From Sinorhizobium sp. B11 (GTDB taxonomy: Bacteria; Pseudomonadota; Alphaproteobacteria; Rhizobiales; Rhizobiaceae), in assembly GCA_039725955.1 (NCBI GenBank), contig CP091034.1:1364001-1428000 (forward strand): a stretch of DNA of 64,000 nucleotides, read 5' to 3'. The position numbers and the translations under genes were made by a program. Below the pieces are notes generated by a model that was not told the DNA's origin, did no database searches, and saw nothing but the letters and a program-made list of their open reading frames with translations. Below, piece after piece: positions 35,427-45,247 of this stretch (within the stretch, counting starts at the first letter, position 1; each line of letters begins with the position of its first letter).

Positions 35427-35503
35427 CAGCAAGTGAGAGTGCCGGCCGGTCCCAAGCGGCCGCGCCAAAGAGCCCGGTAACGGGACGATGGAAAGGAATA
35501 AAA

Positions 35504-37921
35504 ATGACGAAGAAAACGTCTGTAGCGAGCAGCACCGCTTATCCTGTTCTCCCCCTGCGCGACATCGTGGTTTTCCCCCATATGATCGTGCCGCTGTTCG
35601 TCGGGCGGGAAAAGTCGATCCGCGCGCTCGAAGAGGTCATGGGTTCCGACAAGCAGATCATGCTGGTCACCCAGATCAACGCCAGCGATGACGATCCGGA
35701 TCCGTCTGCGATCCACCGCGTCGGTACGGTAGCCAACGTGCTGCAGCTCCTGAAGCTTCCTGACGGCACCGTGAAGGTTCTGGTCGAAGGCCGCGCACGC
35801 GCCGAGATCGATACCTATACGAGCCGCGAAGATTTCTACGAAGCCCTCGGCCATGTGCTCGAAGAGCCGCATGACGATCCGGTAGAGCTGGAAGCCCTGT
35901 CGCGTTCGGTCGTGTCGGAATTCGAGAGCTACGTGAAGCTCAACAAGAAGATTTCGCCCGAGGTTGTCGGTGCGGCAAGCCAGATCGACGACTATTCAAA
36001 GCTCGCCGATACGGTCGCCTCGCACCTCTCGATCAAGATCACCGAGAAGCAGGAGATGCTGGAGACCACCAGCGTCAAGGCCCGCCTCGAAAAGGCTCTC
36101 GGCTTCATGGAAGGCGAGATCTCGGTCCTGCAGGTCGAAAAGCGCATCCGTTCGCGCGTCAAGCGCCAGATGGAGAAGACCCAGCGCGAATACTACCTGA
36201 ATGAGCAGATGAAGGCGATCCAGAAGGAACTCGGCGACGGCGAGGAAGGCCGCGACGAGATGAGCGAACTGGAAGAGCGCATCGCCAAGACGAAGCTGTC
36301 CAAGGAAGCCCGTGAAAAGGCCGATGCGGAACTGAAGAAGCTGCGCCAGATGAGCCCGATGTCGGCTGAAGCCACCGTCGTGCGCAATTATCTGGACTGG
36401 CTGCTCGGTATCCCCTGGGGCAAGAAGTCGAAGATCAAGGCCGATCTCAACAATGCCGAGAAGATCCTCGAAGCCGATCATTTCGGTCTTGAGAAGGTCA
36501 AGGAGCGCATCGTCGAGTATCTGGCTGTTCAGGCCCGCGCCACCAAGATCAAGGGTCCGATCCTGTGCCTCGTCGGCCCTCCGGGCGTCGGCAAGACCTC
36601 GCTCGCCCAGTCGATCGCCAAGGCAACCGGCCGTGAATATGTCCGTATGGCTCTTGGCGGCGTTCGTGACGAAGCTGAAATCCGCGGTCACCGCCGCACC
36701 TATATCGGCTCGATGCCCGGCAAGGTCATCCAGTCGATGAAGAAGGCGAAGAAGTCCAACCCGCTGTTCCTGCTCGACGAAATCGACAAGCTCGGCCAGG
36801 ACTATCGCGGTGATCCGTCTTCGGCTCTGCTGGAAGTGCTCGACCCGGCGCAGAACTCGACCTTCATGGATCACTACCTGGAAGTCGAATACGACCTGTC
36901 GGACGTGATGTTCATCACGACGGCGAATACGCTGAACATCCCGGCTCCGCTGATGGACCGCATGGAGATCATCCGTATCGCCGGCTATACCGAAGACGAA
37001 AAGCGCGAGATCGCCAAGCGGCACCTGCTGCCGAAGGCCATCAAGGAACATGCGCTGCAGCCGAACGAATTCTCGGTCAGCGACGATGCCCTGATGGCGA
37101 TCAGCCAGCAGTACACCCGCGAAGCCGGCGTGCGTAACTTCGAACGCGAATTGATGAAGCTCGCCCGCAAGGCGGTCACCGAGATCATCAAGGGCAAGAC
37201 GAAGTCGGTTCACGTCACGGCAGCGAACATCGACGATTATCTCGGCGTTCCGCGCTTCCGCCACGGCGAAGCTGAACGCGAAGATCAGGTCGGTGTCGTC
37301 ACGGGGCTTGCCTGGACGGAAGTCGGCGGTGAGTTGCTGACGATCGAAGGCGTCATGATGCCCGGTAAGGGCCGCATGACCGTCACCGGCAACCTGAAGG
37401 AAGTCATGAAGGAATCGATTTCGGCAGCGGCTTCTTATGTCCGCTCGCGCGCCGTCGATTTCGGCATCGAACCACCGCGCTTCGACAAGAGCGACATCCA
37501 CGTGCACGTGCCGGAAGGTGCAACACCGAAGGATGGTCCGTCTGCCGGCGTCGCGATGGCAACCGCTATCGTCTCGATCATGACCGGCATTCCGGTCAAC
37601 AAGGATGTGGCAATGACGGGTGAGATCACCCTGCGCGGCCGCGTCCTGCCGATCGGTGGCCTGAAGGAAAAGCTGCTTGCGGCTCTGCGCGGCGGCATCA
37701 AGAAAGTGCTGATTCCGGAAGAGAACGCCAAGGACTTGGCCGAAATTCCTGACAACGTGAAGAACAGCATGGAGATCATTCCGGTCTCCCGTATGGGCGA
37801 GGTGATCAAGCACGCGCTGGTCCGTCGTCCCGAGCCGATCGAATGGGATGGCACGGTTGAAACGCCCGTCATCGCGACTGTCGAAGGGCTCGATGATGCA
37901 GGTGCAGCCATCGCTCATTGA
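35504..37921 (+). CDS. lon: ATP-dependent Lon protease
   Basis: An 805-residue homo-oligomeric AAA+ serine protease that degrades misfolded and regulatory proteins. The N-terminal substrate domain starts at [19 protein letters not shown]. Walker [10 protein letters not shown] is at about residue 357, and the protease domain has the catalytic serine near residue 680 ([11 protein letters not shown]) and the paired lysine in [24 protein letters not shown] precedes the ATG. It has the normal length, and a strong terminator separates it from hupB. Confidence 0.97.
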   Translation: MTKKTSVASSTAYPVLPLRDIVVFPHMIVPLFVGREKSIRALEEVMGSDKQIMLVTQINASDDDPDPSAIHRVGTVANVLQLLKLPDGTVKVLVEGRARAEIDTYTSREDFYEALGHVLEEPHDDPVELEALSRSVVSEFESYVKLNKKISPEVVGAASQIDDYSKLADTVASHLSIKITEKQEMLETTSVKARLEKALGFMEGEISVLQVEKRIRSRVKRQMEKTQREYYLNEQMKAIQKELGDGEEGRDEMSELEERIAKTKLSKEAREKADAELKKLRQMSPMSAEATVVRNYLDWLLGIPWGKKSKIKADLNNAEKILEADHFGLEKVKERIVEYLAVQARATKIKGPILCLVGPPGVGKTSLAQSIAKATGREYVRMALGGVRDEAEIRGHRRTYIGSMPGKVIQSMKKAKKSNPLFLLDEIDKLGQDYRGDPSSALLEVLDPAQNSTFMDHYLEVEYDLSDVMFITTANTLNIPAPLMDRMEIIRIAGYTEDEKREIAKRHLLPKAIKEHALQPNEFSVSDDALMAISQQYTREAGVRNFERELMKLARKAVTEIIKGKTKSVHVTAANIDDYLGVPRFRHGEAEREDQVGVVTGLAWTEVGGELLTIEGVMMPGKGRMTVTGNLKEVMKESISAAASYVRSRAVDFGIEPPRFDKSDIHVHVPEGATPKDGPSAGVAMATAIVSIMTGIPVNKDVAMTGEITLRGRVLPIGGLKEKLLAALRGGIKKVLIPEENAKDLAEIPDNVKNSMEIIPVSRMGEVIKHALVRRPEPIEWDGTVETPVIATVEGLDDAGAAIAH

Positions 37922-37962
37922 GCTTTGGCGGCCACATTAAAGCCCAATTGTTGCAAATCGTG

Positions 37963-37993
37963 AAAAAGGCCGGCGGAAACGTCGGCCTTTTTT
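37963..37993 (+). terminator. lon terminator
   Basis: Perfect ten-base arms AAAAAGGCCG and CGGCCTTTTT with a ten-base loop, and the T-run continues. Confidence 0.85.
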
Positions 37994-38128
37994 GTGAAAA
38001 CGTCATGTAGACGCTTGCTTTTCCTTGATTTGCAGGGTTTTTGGGTTCTCGGCGGGCCTGATGAAAGCGATTTCTGCGCCTAGCTTACAGATTGAGTTGT
38101 TTCAAACCATTTAGAAAGGGGTGGAAAC

Positions 38129-38404
38129 ATGAACAAGAATGAACTCGTGTCCGCAGTAGCCGAAAAGGCTGGACTGACGAAGTCTGATGCAGCATCTGCC
38201 GTCGACGCAGTTTTCGACGTTGTACAGGCTGAACTGAAGAGCAAGGGCGACGTTCGCCTCGCTGGCTTCGGCAGCTTCACCGTTTCCCATCGCGCTGCCA
38301 CGAAGGGCCGTAACCCTTCGACCGGCGCCGAAGTCGACATCCCGGCACGCAACGTGCCGAAGTTCACGCCCGGCAAGGGCCTGAAGGACGCCGTCAACGG
38401 CTGA
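38129..38404 (+). CDS. hupB: HU family DNA-binding protein
   Basis: A 91-residue nucleoid protein that bends DNA as a dimer. MNKNELVSAVAEKAGLTKSDA, LAGFGSFTVSHRAATKGRNP (the DNA-binding arm) and VPKFTPGKGLKDAVN are standard HU sequence. GAAAGGGG lies upstream of the ATG. The lon-hupB order is widely conserved in proteobacteria. Confidence 0.96.
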   Translation: MNKNELVSAVAEKAGLTKSDAASAVDAVFDVVQAELKSKGDVRLAGFGSFTVSHRAATKGRNPSTGAEVDIPARNVPKFTPGKGLKDAVNG

Positions 38405-38453
38405 TACGAGATAGTCCGCCGGCCGTAAACGAGAACGGCCGCGCAGGATTTTG

Positions 38454-38483
38454 AGGGGTTCGGCATTGCCGGACCCCTTTTTG
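38454..38483 (+). terminator. hupB terminator
   Basis: Arms AGGGGTTCGGC and GCCGGACCCCT (one G-U pair) with a three-base loop, followed by a T-run. Confidence 0.8.
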
Positions 38484-38529
38484 TTTTCGGCGCTTGCCGC
38501 ACGCCGCGCTTTGTCTTACGACACCTGTG

Positions 38530-38672
38530 TTCTCAGGGCGGGGTGAAAGTCCCCACCGGCGGTAAGGGTTTCGGCCCGAGCCCGCGAGCGCCTTTCGAAG
38601 CTTCGGTCAAGGAAGGGTCAGCAGATCCGGTGTGATTCCGGAGCCGACGGTTAAAGTCCGGATGAAAGAGAA
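38530..38672 (+). ncRNA. FMN riboswitch (RFN element)
   Basis: The conserved 5' part (GGGCGGGGTGAAAGTCCCCA then CCGGCGGTAAGG) and 3' part (AGCAGATCCGGTG, GAGCCGACGGTTAAAGTCCG, GATGAAAGAGAA) of the FMN aptamer are complete, and the outer TTCT/AGAA ends pair. It ends about 95 bases before the ribN start. An imperfect GGCAG/CTGCC hairpin without a U-run lies between them, so control is more likely at translation or through Rho than by intrinsic termination. Confidence 0.95.
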
Positions 38673-38767
38673 TGAGCGTGGCCGTGCGGGGCAGGAGACT
38701 GCCGCGTCTGCGTGCCGTCGCCTCATGCGTCCTGATTTATGTTTGGTCCCTGTACTGGATGGAAGAC

Positions 38768-39667
38768 ATGAATCAGAATTCCCTAGCCGTCTCGCATTCC
38801 CGCGCCTTCGCCGGCGCTGCTTTCATGGTGGCCGGAGGCGTTGCCTTCTCGCTTCTCAATGTCGTCACTCAATGGCTGACCATGACGCTTGCCTTTCCGG
38901 CGGCTTCTGCAGCCTTCTGGCAATATGGCTTCGCCTTTCTCTTTTCCTTGCCCTTCCTGCGCAAGGCCGGCCTATCGGCGATGCGCACCAACTATCCCTG
39001 GCGGCATATCGTGCGCGTTGCCTTTGCCGCGCTTGGCGTCGAAGCCTGGGTCTCCGGTCTCGCCTCGGTGCCGATCTGGCAGGCGATCGCGCTTGTGATG
39101 ACCTCGCCCTTCTTCATCATTCTCGGCGCGCGCCTGTTCCTCGGTGAGCGCGTCGGGCCTGCTCGCTGGATGGCAACGGGTGTCGGCTTTGTCGGCGCGA
39201 TGATCATCCTCCAGCCATGGTCGGACAGCTTCACCTGGGCCGCCCTCCTGCCTGTCCTCTCGGCGCTTCTATGGGGTGCTTCGTCGCTCATCACAAAGAG
39301 CCTTACGGGCATCGAGAAACCGGAGACGATCACCGTCTGGCTGCTGGTGTTGCTCACGCCGATCAATGGCAGCCTGGCACTTGCGTCGGGCCTCGCCGTG
39401 CCGACAGGCGCAATGCTTGCGCTCTTCCTCCTGGCCGGCCTTCTGACAGTCGTGGCGCAATATCTGCTGACGCTCGCCTACGCCAGCGCAGATGCCGCCT
39501 ATGTGCAGCCCTTCGATGACCTGAAACTGCCGCTGAACGTACTCGCCGGCTGGCTTTTCTTCGGCTATGCGCCGGCTGGTTATCTGTGGCTGGGCGCCGC
39601 GCTCATTCTCGCCGCCTCGCTCTTCATCATGCGCAGCGAGATGCGTCGCGAGCGGCAGGCAGCCTGA
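38768..39667 (+). CDS. ribN: Riboflavin importer RibN (EamA family)
   Basis: A 299-residue membrane protein with ten helices and two EamA repeats. GGVAFSLLNVVTQWLTM, SVPIWQAIALVMTSPFFIILGA and YASADAAYVQPFDDLKLPLNV fit the DMT superfamily, and the FMN riboswitch immediately upstream ties it to flavin supply. RibN was established as a riboflavin importer in rhizobia and others, and this is the expected arrangement. An alternative start at 38759 adds three residues (MED). The gene ends 25 bases before the PhoB box of the next gene. Confidence 0.88.
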   Translation: MNQNSLAVSHSRAFAGAAFMVAGGVAFSLLNVVTQWLTMTLAFPAASAAFWQYGFAFLFSLPFLRKAGLSAMRTNYPWRHIVRVAFAALGVEAWVSGLASVPIWQAIALVMTSPFFIILGARLFLGERVGPARWMATGVGFVGAMIILQPWSDSFTWAALLPVLSALLWGASSLITKSLTGIEKPETITVWLLVLLTPINGSLALASGLAVPTGAMLALFLLAGLLTVVAQYLLTLAYASADAAYVQPFDDLKLPLNVLAGWLFFGYAPAGYLWLGAALILAASLFIMRSEMRRERQAA

Positions 39668-39692
39668 CGCAAACTGTACAAAATGTCGCAGC

Positions 39693-39710
39693 CTGTCATG
39701 TCTCTGTCAT
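39693..39710 (+). promoter_or_regulatory. Perfect PhoB (PHO) box upstream of the phytase-like gene
   Basis: CTGTCATGTCTCTGTCAT: two exact CTGTCAT half-sites with a four-base spacer, 53 bases before the start at 39764. Confidence 0.9.
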
Positions 39711-39763
39711 GGCAGTCCCGCAAAAACCCTCTGTTCGATTTTTTCGGCATTGGGGGATTTTCA

Positions 39764-41965
39764 ATGACATCGTCTTCGCGCAAGGCAGCGCTCGTTGCCG
39801 TGCTTCTTGCATCCGTTGCGGTCCCGGCAGCAGCGGAACCGGTTTTCAACCGCATCGCCTCTTTCCCGGTCGCAACAAATCTGCCGGCCGACAAGGACAA
39901 GCTTTCGGCCACCTCGGCCGAAATCATCACCGCTTCGCAGGATGGCAACACGCTGATCTACAGCGACAGCCCGCTCGGCGCGATCGGCTTCATCGACATC
40001 ACCGATGCCAAGGCACCCAAGGCCGGTGGCGCGCTGATGATGGACGGTGAGCCGACCTCGGTTACGACAGCAGCCGGCAAGGCGCTCGTCGCCGTCAACA
40101 CCGGCGAAAGCAAGCAGAAGCCGTCGGGCCGTCTGGCAATTGTCGATATCGCTTCGAAGAAGATCGACGCGACCTGTGACCTCGGCGGCCAGCCCGATTC
40201 GATCGCTCTCAACAAGGACAGGACGCTCGGGACAATCGCGATCGAAAACGAACGCGATGAAGAGGTCAACGACGGCAAGATCCCGCAGATGCCGGCAGGC
40301 GACCTCGTTGTCTTCCAGGTCAAGACCGACGGCACCGTTGATTGCGGCACGATCAAGCACGTTGCGCTCACCGGCCTCGCTGGTGTCGCTCCTGAAGATC
40401 CGGAACCAGAATTCGTTTCCTTCAACAGCCAGAACGAAATTGCGCTTACGCTGCAGGAAAATAACGAGATCATTATTCTCGACGGCACGACCGGCACGGT
40501 GAAGACGCATTTCACCGCCGGCAGCGTCGACCTCACCGGCATCGACACCAAGCGCGACGGCGCCCTGAAGTTCACCGGCGAGAAGAAGGGCGTCCCGCGT
40601 GAGCCCGACGCGGTCAAGTGGCTGGACGACAACCGCATCGTCGTTGCCAATGAAGGCGACTACGAAGGCGGCTCGCGCGGCTTCACCATCTTCGACAAGA
40701 CCGGCAAGGTTCTCTTCGAATCCGGCGCCTCTTTCGAACGCGCCGTTGCCGCTCTCGGCCACTATCCGGAAAGCCGCTCTTCGTCGAAGGGCGTCGAGCC
40801 GGAAGGTCTCGAAGCGGCCAAGTTCGGTGATGACAACCTGTTCTTCCTTCTTGCCGAACGCGCTTCCGTCGTCGGTGTCTACAAGGACACGGGTGCCGAT
40901 CCGGAACTGCTGCAGATCCTGCCGTCGGGCATTTCTCCGGAAGGCGCAATCGCCATTCCCCAGCGTAACCTGTTCGCCACTGCCAACGAGCTTGACCTCG
41001 GCAAGGACGGCGGTGCGCGTTCGCACGTCATGATCTACGAGCGCGGCGAAGGCGAGAAGGCCTATCCGCATATCGTCTCCGCAGAGAAGGACGGCAATCC
41101 GATCGGTTTTGCAGCGCTTTCGGGCCTCGCCGCCGTTCCGGGCAAGCCGGGCATGCTCTACGCCGTCAGCGACAGCGTCCTCGGTTCGCAGCCGACGATT
41201 TACACGATCGACGCCACCAAGAAGCCGGCCGTCATCACCGATGCCCTCATCGTCAAGCGTGACGGCGCTCCGGCCCAGAAACTCGACATCGAAGGCATCG
41301 CCGTTGGCGCCGATGGTTCTTTCTGGCTCGCTTCGGAAGGTTATACCGAGCGCCTGGTGCCGCACGCGCTCTATAACGTCACCGCCAAGGGCGACATCAA
41401 AGCCGAGATCGCCCTTCCGAAGGAACTGCTCGCCAACGAAATCCGCTATGGCTTCGAAGGTGTCACGATCATCGGCACCGGCGATGACGCAACGCTGTGG
41501 ATGGCCGTTCAGCGCGAATGGAACGATGACGAGAAGGGTTTTGTGAAGCTCGTTTCCTATAACCCGAAGAAGAAGGAATGGGGCGGCGTACGCTACCCGC
41601 TCGACAAGAGCGAGAGTGGCTGGGTCGGTCTTTCCGAAATCACGGCTCAGGGAGACAGCGTCTACATTATCGAGCGTGACAATCTCGTCGGTGACGCGGC
41701 CAAGCTGAAGAAGCTCTACAAGGTCGCAATCTCCGACCTGAAGCCGGGCAAGCTCGGCGGCGAACTGCCTGTCGTCAAGAAGACGGAAGCCCATGACTTC
41801 ATCGGCGACCTGAAGTCGGCCACCAACGGCTACGTTCTCGACAAGCTGGAAGGTTTCGCCTTCGACGCGTCGGGCAAGGCCTTTGCAGTGACCGACAATG
41901 ACGGTGTCAGCGATTCTTCGGGCGAAACCCTGTTCTTCCCGGTCAACCTGTCCGCAACGAACTGA
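39764..41965 (+). CDS. Exported phytase-like/esterase-like beta-propeller protein
   Basis: A 733-residue exported protein. The signal peptide is MTSSSRKAALVAVLLASVAV-PAAA. The first half (to about residue 370) is a repeat-rich propeller with GFIDITDAKAPKAGG and LAIVDIASKKIDATCDLGG. The second half carries LSGLAAVPGKPGMLYAVSDS, LDIEGIAVGADGSFWLASEG, YGFEGVTI and LEGFAFDASGKAFAVTDNDG, the Asp/Glu-rich blades of the phytase-like esterase family. With the PhoB box upstream, a role in freeing phosphate from organic esters when phosphate is scarce is likely but not proven. The ATG at 39764 is chosen because it directly precedes the signal peptide; an earlier start would run through the promoter. 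Confidence 0.85.
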   Translation: MTSSSRKAALVAVLLASVAVPAAAEPVFNRIASFPVATNLPADKDKLSATSAEIITASQDGNTLIYSDSPLGAIGFIDITDAKAPKAGGALMMDGEPTSVTTAAGKALVAVNTGESKQKPSGRLAIVDIASKKIDATCDLGGQPDSIALNKDRTLGTIAIENERDEEVNDGKIPQMPAGDLVVFQVKTDGTVDCGTIKHVALTGLAGVAPEDPEPEFVSFNSQNEIALTLQENNEIIILDGTTGTVKTHFTAGSVDLTGIDTKRDGALKFTGEKKGVPREPDAVKWLDDNRIVVANEGDYEGGSRGFTIFDKTGKVLFESGASFERAVAALGHYPESRSSSKGVEPEGLEAAKFGDDNLFFLLAERASVVGVYKDTGADPELLQILPSGISPEGAIAIPQRNLFATANELDLGKDGGARSHVMIYERGEGEKAYPHIVSAEKDGNPIGFAALSGLAAVPGKPGMLYAVSDSVLGSQPTIYTIDATKKPAVITDALIVKRDGAPAQKLDIEGIAVGADGSFWLASEGYTERLVPHALYNVTAKGDIKAEIALPKELLANEIRYGFEGVTIIGTGDDATLWMAVQREWNDDEKGFVKLVSYNPKKKEWGGVRYPLDKSESGWVGLSEITAQGDSVYIIERDNLVGDAAKLKKLYKVAISDLKPGKLGGELPVVKKTEAHDFIGDLKSATNGYVLDKLEGFAFDASGKAFAVTDNDGVSDSSGETLFFPVNLSATN

Positions 41966-41987
41966 GTTCACATTCCGCGAAATGGAG

Positions 41988-42012
41988 AGGCCGGGCTTTG
42001 CCCGGCCTTTTT
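41988..42012 (+). terminator. Terminator after the phytase-like gene
   Basis: Perfect nine-base arms AGGCCGGGC and GCCCGGCCT with a TTT loop, followed by TTTT. Confidence 0.88.
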
Positions 42013-42045
42013 CCTTGGCCCGACAATGCTGACGGCGTGACTGGG

Positions 42046-42945
42046 TTAGGCCATGAATTTGGGCAGTGCGGCGGCCAATGCGTCGACCGCAAGACGGATC
42101 CTGAGCGGCAGGTGCGGCGTCTGCAGCCACAGCGCATGGCAGTCGTAGAGAAATTCCGGCTGACCTGGCAGCAGCACTTCGAGCGTCCCGGCCTGCACGC
42201 GCTCGCGGATGAGCCAGTAGGGTAGCCAGGCAAGCCCCATGCCGGCTGTCGCCGCATCTGCAATTGCATCGAGATCATCGAGCCGCAATCGGCCGCTCGG
42301 CCGAACTTCTATTGGAGCCTGGTCTCCATCCGGGAAGAGCCATGGGCTGAAGCGCGCGGAGCGCGCGTAGATGATTGCATCGTGCTTGCCGATATCTTCG
42401 ACAGTCTCCGGTCTGCCATGAGCGTCGAGATAGCTTGCCGAGGCGCAGACCACCATGCGCTGGCGCGCGACCCGCCGCGCGATAATCCCTGACCTGTCAG
42501 CGAGTTCCCCGGTACGGATCGCGAGATCGTAGCCGTCATCGGCGAGATCGGTAATGGGGTCGCTGAGCGATAGATCGAGTTCGAGGCTCGGATACCGCCT
42601 TGCAAGATCGAGCAGAACCGGAAGCACGCAGTGCCGGCCGAAATGCGCGGGCATGGTGACGCGCAGCTTTCCGCACGGTTCGGAAAGATGGTCGAACGCG
42701 AGCGCGTCCGCGGCTTCGGTCTCGGCGAGGATCACGCGGCAGCGCTCGTAATAGGCGCGTCCAAAATCCGTAAGGCTCTGGCGGCGCGTTGTCCGGGTGA
42801 TAAGGCTGACTCCCAATCGCTCCTCAAGAAAGCGGATATGCTTGCCGACCATCGGACCGGAGAGGCCGAGTGCTGCTGCCGCTGCCGCAAACGAGCCCAG
42901 ATCAACGGCCTTTACGAAGACGGCCATGCTGGTAAGGCGATCCAT
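42046..42945 (-). CDS. LysR-family transcriptional regulator
   Basis: A 299-residue regulator. The N-terminal winged helix (MDRLTSMAVFVKAVDLGSFA...LGLSGPMVGKHIRFLEERLG) is that of LysR proteins, followed by the periplasmic-binding-like effector domain (GKLRVTMPAHFGRHCVLPVL onward). It is divergent from the oxidoreductase gene with a 104-base gap containing the small palindrome CCAATTGG, so it probably controls that gene and itself. The inducer is unknown. Confidence 0.92.
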   Translation of the reverse strand: MDRLTSMAVFVKAVDLGSFAAAAAALGLSGPMVGKHIRFLEERLGVSLITRTTRRQSLTDFGRAYYERCRVILAETEAADALAFDHLSEPCGKLRVTMPAHFGRHCVLPVLLDLARRYPSLELDLSLSDPITDLADDGYDLAIRTGELADRSGIIARRVARQRMVVCASASYLDAHGRPETVEDIGKHDAIIYARSARFSPWLFPDGDQAPIEVRPSGRLRLDDLDAIADAATAGMGLAWLPYWLIRERVQAGTLEVLLPGQPEFLYDCHALWLQTPHLPLRIRLAVDALAAALPKFMA

Positions 42946-43049
42946 ATTGCAAACTCACAGTTTCTTCTGTCTTTCTTGGAGCCCAATTTATCTCCACCAA
43001 TCCAATTGGCATAGATCATTCAGTCCGATTGTTTTGGAGTTGATGGGAA

Positions 43050-44039
43050 ATGGCACGCATAATCCGCTTTCATGAATTTGGCGGTCCTGATGTTCTCCGC
43101 ATTGAGGATATGGATATTCCAGCCCCTGGACCGGGACAGGTTCAGATCCGCGTCAAGGCTCTTGGGATCAATCGGGCTGAGGCTCTGCTGAGATCCGGTA
43201 CCTATATCGAAACCGCGCCGCTGCCGTCGGGCCTTGGCCTCGAGGCGGCAGGCATCATCGAGGCGGTAGGGGAGGGCGTGGATGGCTTTGCGCCCGGCGA
43301 CGCTGTCAGCGTCATCCCGCCGATCTCGATGGTCCGCTCGCCGGCTTATGGAGAACTGGTCACATTTCCCGCCGCATCTGTTGTCAGGCACCCGCCGACA
43401 CTTTCCTGGGAGGAGGCTGCTGCTCTCTGGATGCCGTATCTGACTGCTTACGGCGCCCTGATCGATATCGCCCGACTATCAAGGGGGGAGTTCGTCGCTA
43501 TTACCGCTGCATCGAGCAGCGTAGGTCTTGCCGCAATCCAGATCGCCAACGTGATCGGCGCCACGCCGATTGCGATTACGAGAACCTCTTCAAAGCGTCG
43601 GGCATTGCAGGAGGCCGGTGCCGCGCATGTGATCGCCTCGCAGGAGGAGGACTTGCAAGCGCGGCTAAGGGAGATCGCCGGAGAAGGAGGTGTTCGGGTC
43701 GTCCTCGACGCCGTGGCCGGACCTATCTTCGAGCCGTTGACGGCGGCGATGTCCTCGGGCGGCATTCTTATCGAATATGGTGGATTAAGCCCGCAGCCAA
43801 CACCGTTTCCGTTGCCTGCCGTGCTCGGCAAATGCCTGCTGCTGCGCGGCTATCTCGTCCATGAGATCATTCGCGATCCGATACGACTTCAGGCCGCAAA
43901 GACCTTTATTTTCGATGGGCTCGCGTCCGGCGCGCTGAAGCCTCTCATAGCAAAGACGTTCCCCTTCGAGCAGATCGCCGAAGCGCATCGGTTCCTGGAA
44001 ACGAATGAGCAGTTCGGCAAGATCGTCGTGACCGTCTGA
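43050..44039 (+). CDS. Quinone oxidoreductase-like MDR dehydrogenase
   Basis: A 329-residue medium-chain dehydrogenase/reductase. VQIRVKALGINRAEALLRSG, GLGLEAAGIIEAVGEGV and the NAD(P)-binding segment ITAASSSVGLAAIQIA are typical. The catalytic-zinc ligands of alcohol dehydrogenases are absent (no GHE motif in the expected place), pointing to the zinc-free quinone/enone reductase branch. Substrate unknown. It is paired with a divergent LysR gene. Confidence 0.88.
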   Translation: MARIIRFHEFGGPDVLRIEDMDIPAPGPGQVQIRVKALGINRAEALLRSGTYIETAPLPSGLGLEAAGIIEAVGEGVDGFAPGDAVSVIPPISMVRSPAYGELVTFPAASVVRHPPTLSWEEAAALWMPYLTAYGALIDIARLSRGEFVAITAASSSVGLAAIQIANVIGATPIAITRTSSKRRALQEAGAAHVIASQEEDLQARLREIAGEGGVRVVLDAVAGPIFEPLTAAMSSGGILIEYGGLSPQPTPFPLPAVLGKCLLLRGYLVHEIIRDPIRLQAAKTFIFDGLASGALKPLIAKTFPFEQIAEAHRFLETNEQFGKIVVTV

Positions 44040-44063
44040 TGCGGTCCTGCTGGGGATCATGTC

Positions 44064-44098
44064 TCAATCCCGGCCTGCAAGTTGCTGGCCGGGATTGA
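44064..44098. terminator. Bidirectional hairpin between the MDR and aldo-keto reductase genes
   Basis: Perfect 12-base arms TCAATCCCGGCC and GGCCGGGATTGA with an 11-base loop, between two converging genes; no long T-run. Confidence 0.65.
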
Positions 44099-44111
44099 TG
44101 GTCTGAAGGGC

Positions 44112-45098
44112 CTACCAGCGCTGATGCACATGCGGAGCGATCAGCCGCCCGTAAATCTCCCGGGTCGCCGTCATGACATCAGCCGACAGCGGCGCCAGAT
44201 CGGCGGCGGCAGCGTTCGCCTTGGCCTGCTCGGCATTGCGCGCGCCGGGAATGACGACGGTGACAGCTTCTGCCATCAGGATCCAGCGCAGCGCAAAGGC
44301 TGCCATGCTGGCGCCTGCTGGAACGAGCTTGCGCACTTCATCGACCGCCTGCAGGCCGACCTCGAAGGGCACGCCCGCAAAGGTTTCGCCGACATCGAAG
44401 GCCTCGCCGTTGCGGTTGAAGTTGCGGTGATCGTCGCTGGCGAATTTGGTGTCGCGGGTGATCTTGCCGGAGAGCAGGCCGCTTGCGAGCGGCACACGGG
44501 CGATGATCGCCACGTTCTTGCGGCGGGCCTCACCGAAGAACAGGTGGTCGGGACGCTGGCGGAAGATATTGTAGATGATCTGGATGCTGACGACGCCAGG
44601 ATATTCGATCGCCTTCAAGGCTTCCTCGACCTTTTCGACGCTGACGCCATAGCCCTTGATCTTGCCTGCCTTCTGCAGGTCGTCGAGGGCCGCGAAAACC
44701 TCGGAGCGATAGAGCACTTCCGTCGGAGGGCAGTGGAGCTGCACGAGGTCGAGGCTGTCCACCTGCAGATTCTTCAGGCTGCGGTCGATGAAGCCTTCAA
44801 GATTGGCCTTGGTGTAGCCCTCAGCGACATGCGGGTTGAGACGGCGGCCGGCCTTGGTCGCAACCATCGGGCGCTCGCCGCCACGCGCCTTCAGCACGTC
44901 GGCGATGATCTTCTCGGAGCGGCCATCACCGTAGACGTCAGCGGTATCGATGAATGTCATGCCGGCATCGAGTGCGGCATTCAGCGCAGCGCGGCCGTCC
45001 GCTTCGCTGACATCACCCCAGGAACCGCCGATCTGCCAGGCGCCGAAGCCGACATCGGTAACGGTGAAGGGCAGGCGGCCGAAAGCATGATGTTTCAT
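44112..45098 (-). CDS. Aldo-keto reductase
   Basis: A 328-residue (beta/alpha)8 NADPH reductase. The catalytic tetrad is visible: D51 (FIDTADVYG), Y56, K82 (VATKAGRR) and H122 (LVQLHCP). LHCPPTEVLYRSEVFAALDDL and IPGARNAEQAKANAAAADL are typical of the YghZ/IolS-like branch. Substrate unknown. It is divergent from the frameshifted cupin gene across 149 bases; AKR-cupin neighbours are common, and the two may once have been co-regulated. Confidence 0.92.
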   Translation of the reverse strand: MKHHAFGRLPFTVTDVGFGAWQIGGSWGDVSEADGRAALNAALDAGMTFIDTADVYGDGRSEKIIADVLKARGGERPMVATKAGRRLNPHVAEGYTKANLEGFIDRSLKNLQVDSLDLVQLHCPPTEVLYRSEVFAALDDLQKAGKIKGYGVSVEKVEEALKAIEYPGVVSIQIIYNIFRQRPDHLFFGEARRKNVAIIARVPLASGLLSGKITRDTKFASDDHRNFNRNGEAFDVGETFAGVPFEVGLQAVDEVRKLVPAGASMAAFALRWILMAEAVTVVIPGARNAEQAKANAAAADLAPLSADVMTATREIYGRLIAPHVHQRW

Positions 45099-45247
45099 GA
45101 AAAATCCTCCGTTCGTGATGAAAGGCCCTCGCAGTAGCAGCTGCCGGATAGAGCGGCAATCGCCGATACCGCTTGGATCGCCTGCTGCGATGAAATACCC
45201 TTGCCCAAGACGGCTTCAACTGCGCACGACGGAAGAACGGAAAGAAC

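Larger units (their letters stand above)
35102..35503 (+). other. clpX-lon intergenic region
   Basis: A 402-base gap with no convincing gene. It holds the clpX terminator, a long inverted repeat at 35342-35379 and a possible heat-shock promoter of lon from 35394. Confidence 0.55.

Noticed and set aside
35167..35535. Leftward 122-codon frame overlapping the lon start
   Set aside because: It runs antisense through the lon leader and first codons, shows no family features and has no good ribosome site.
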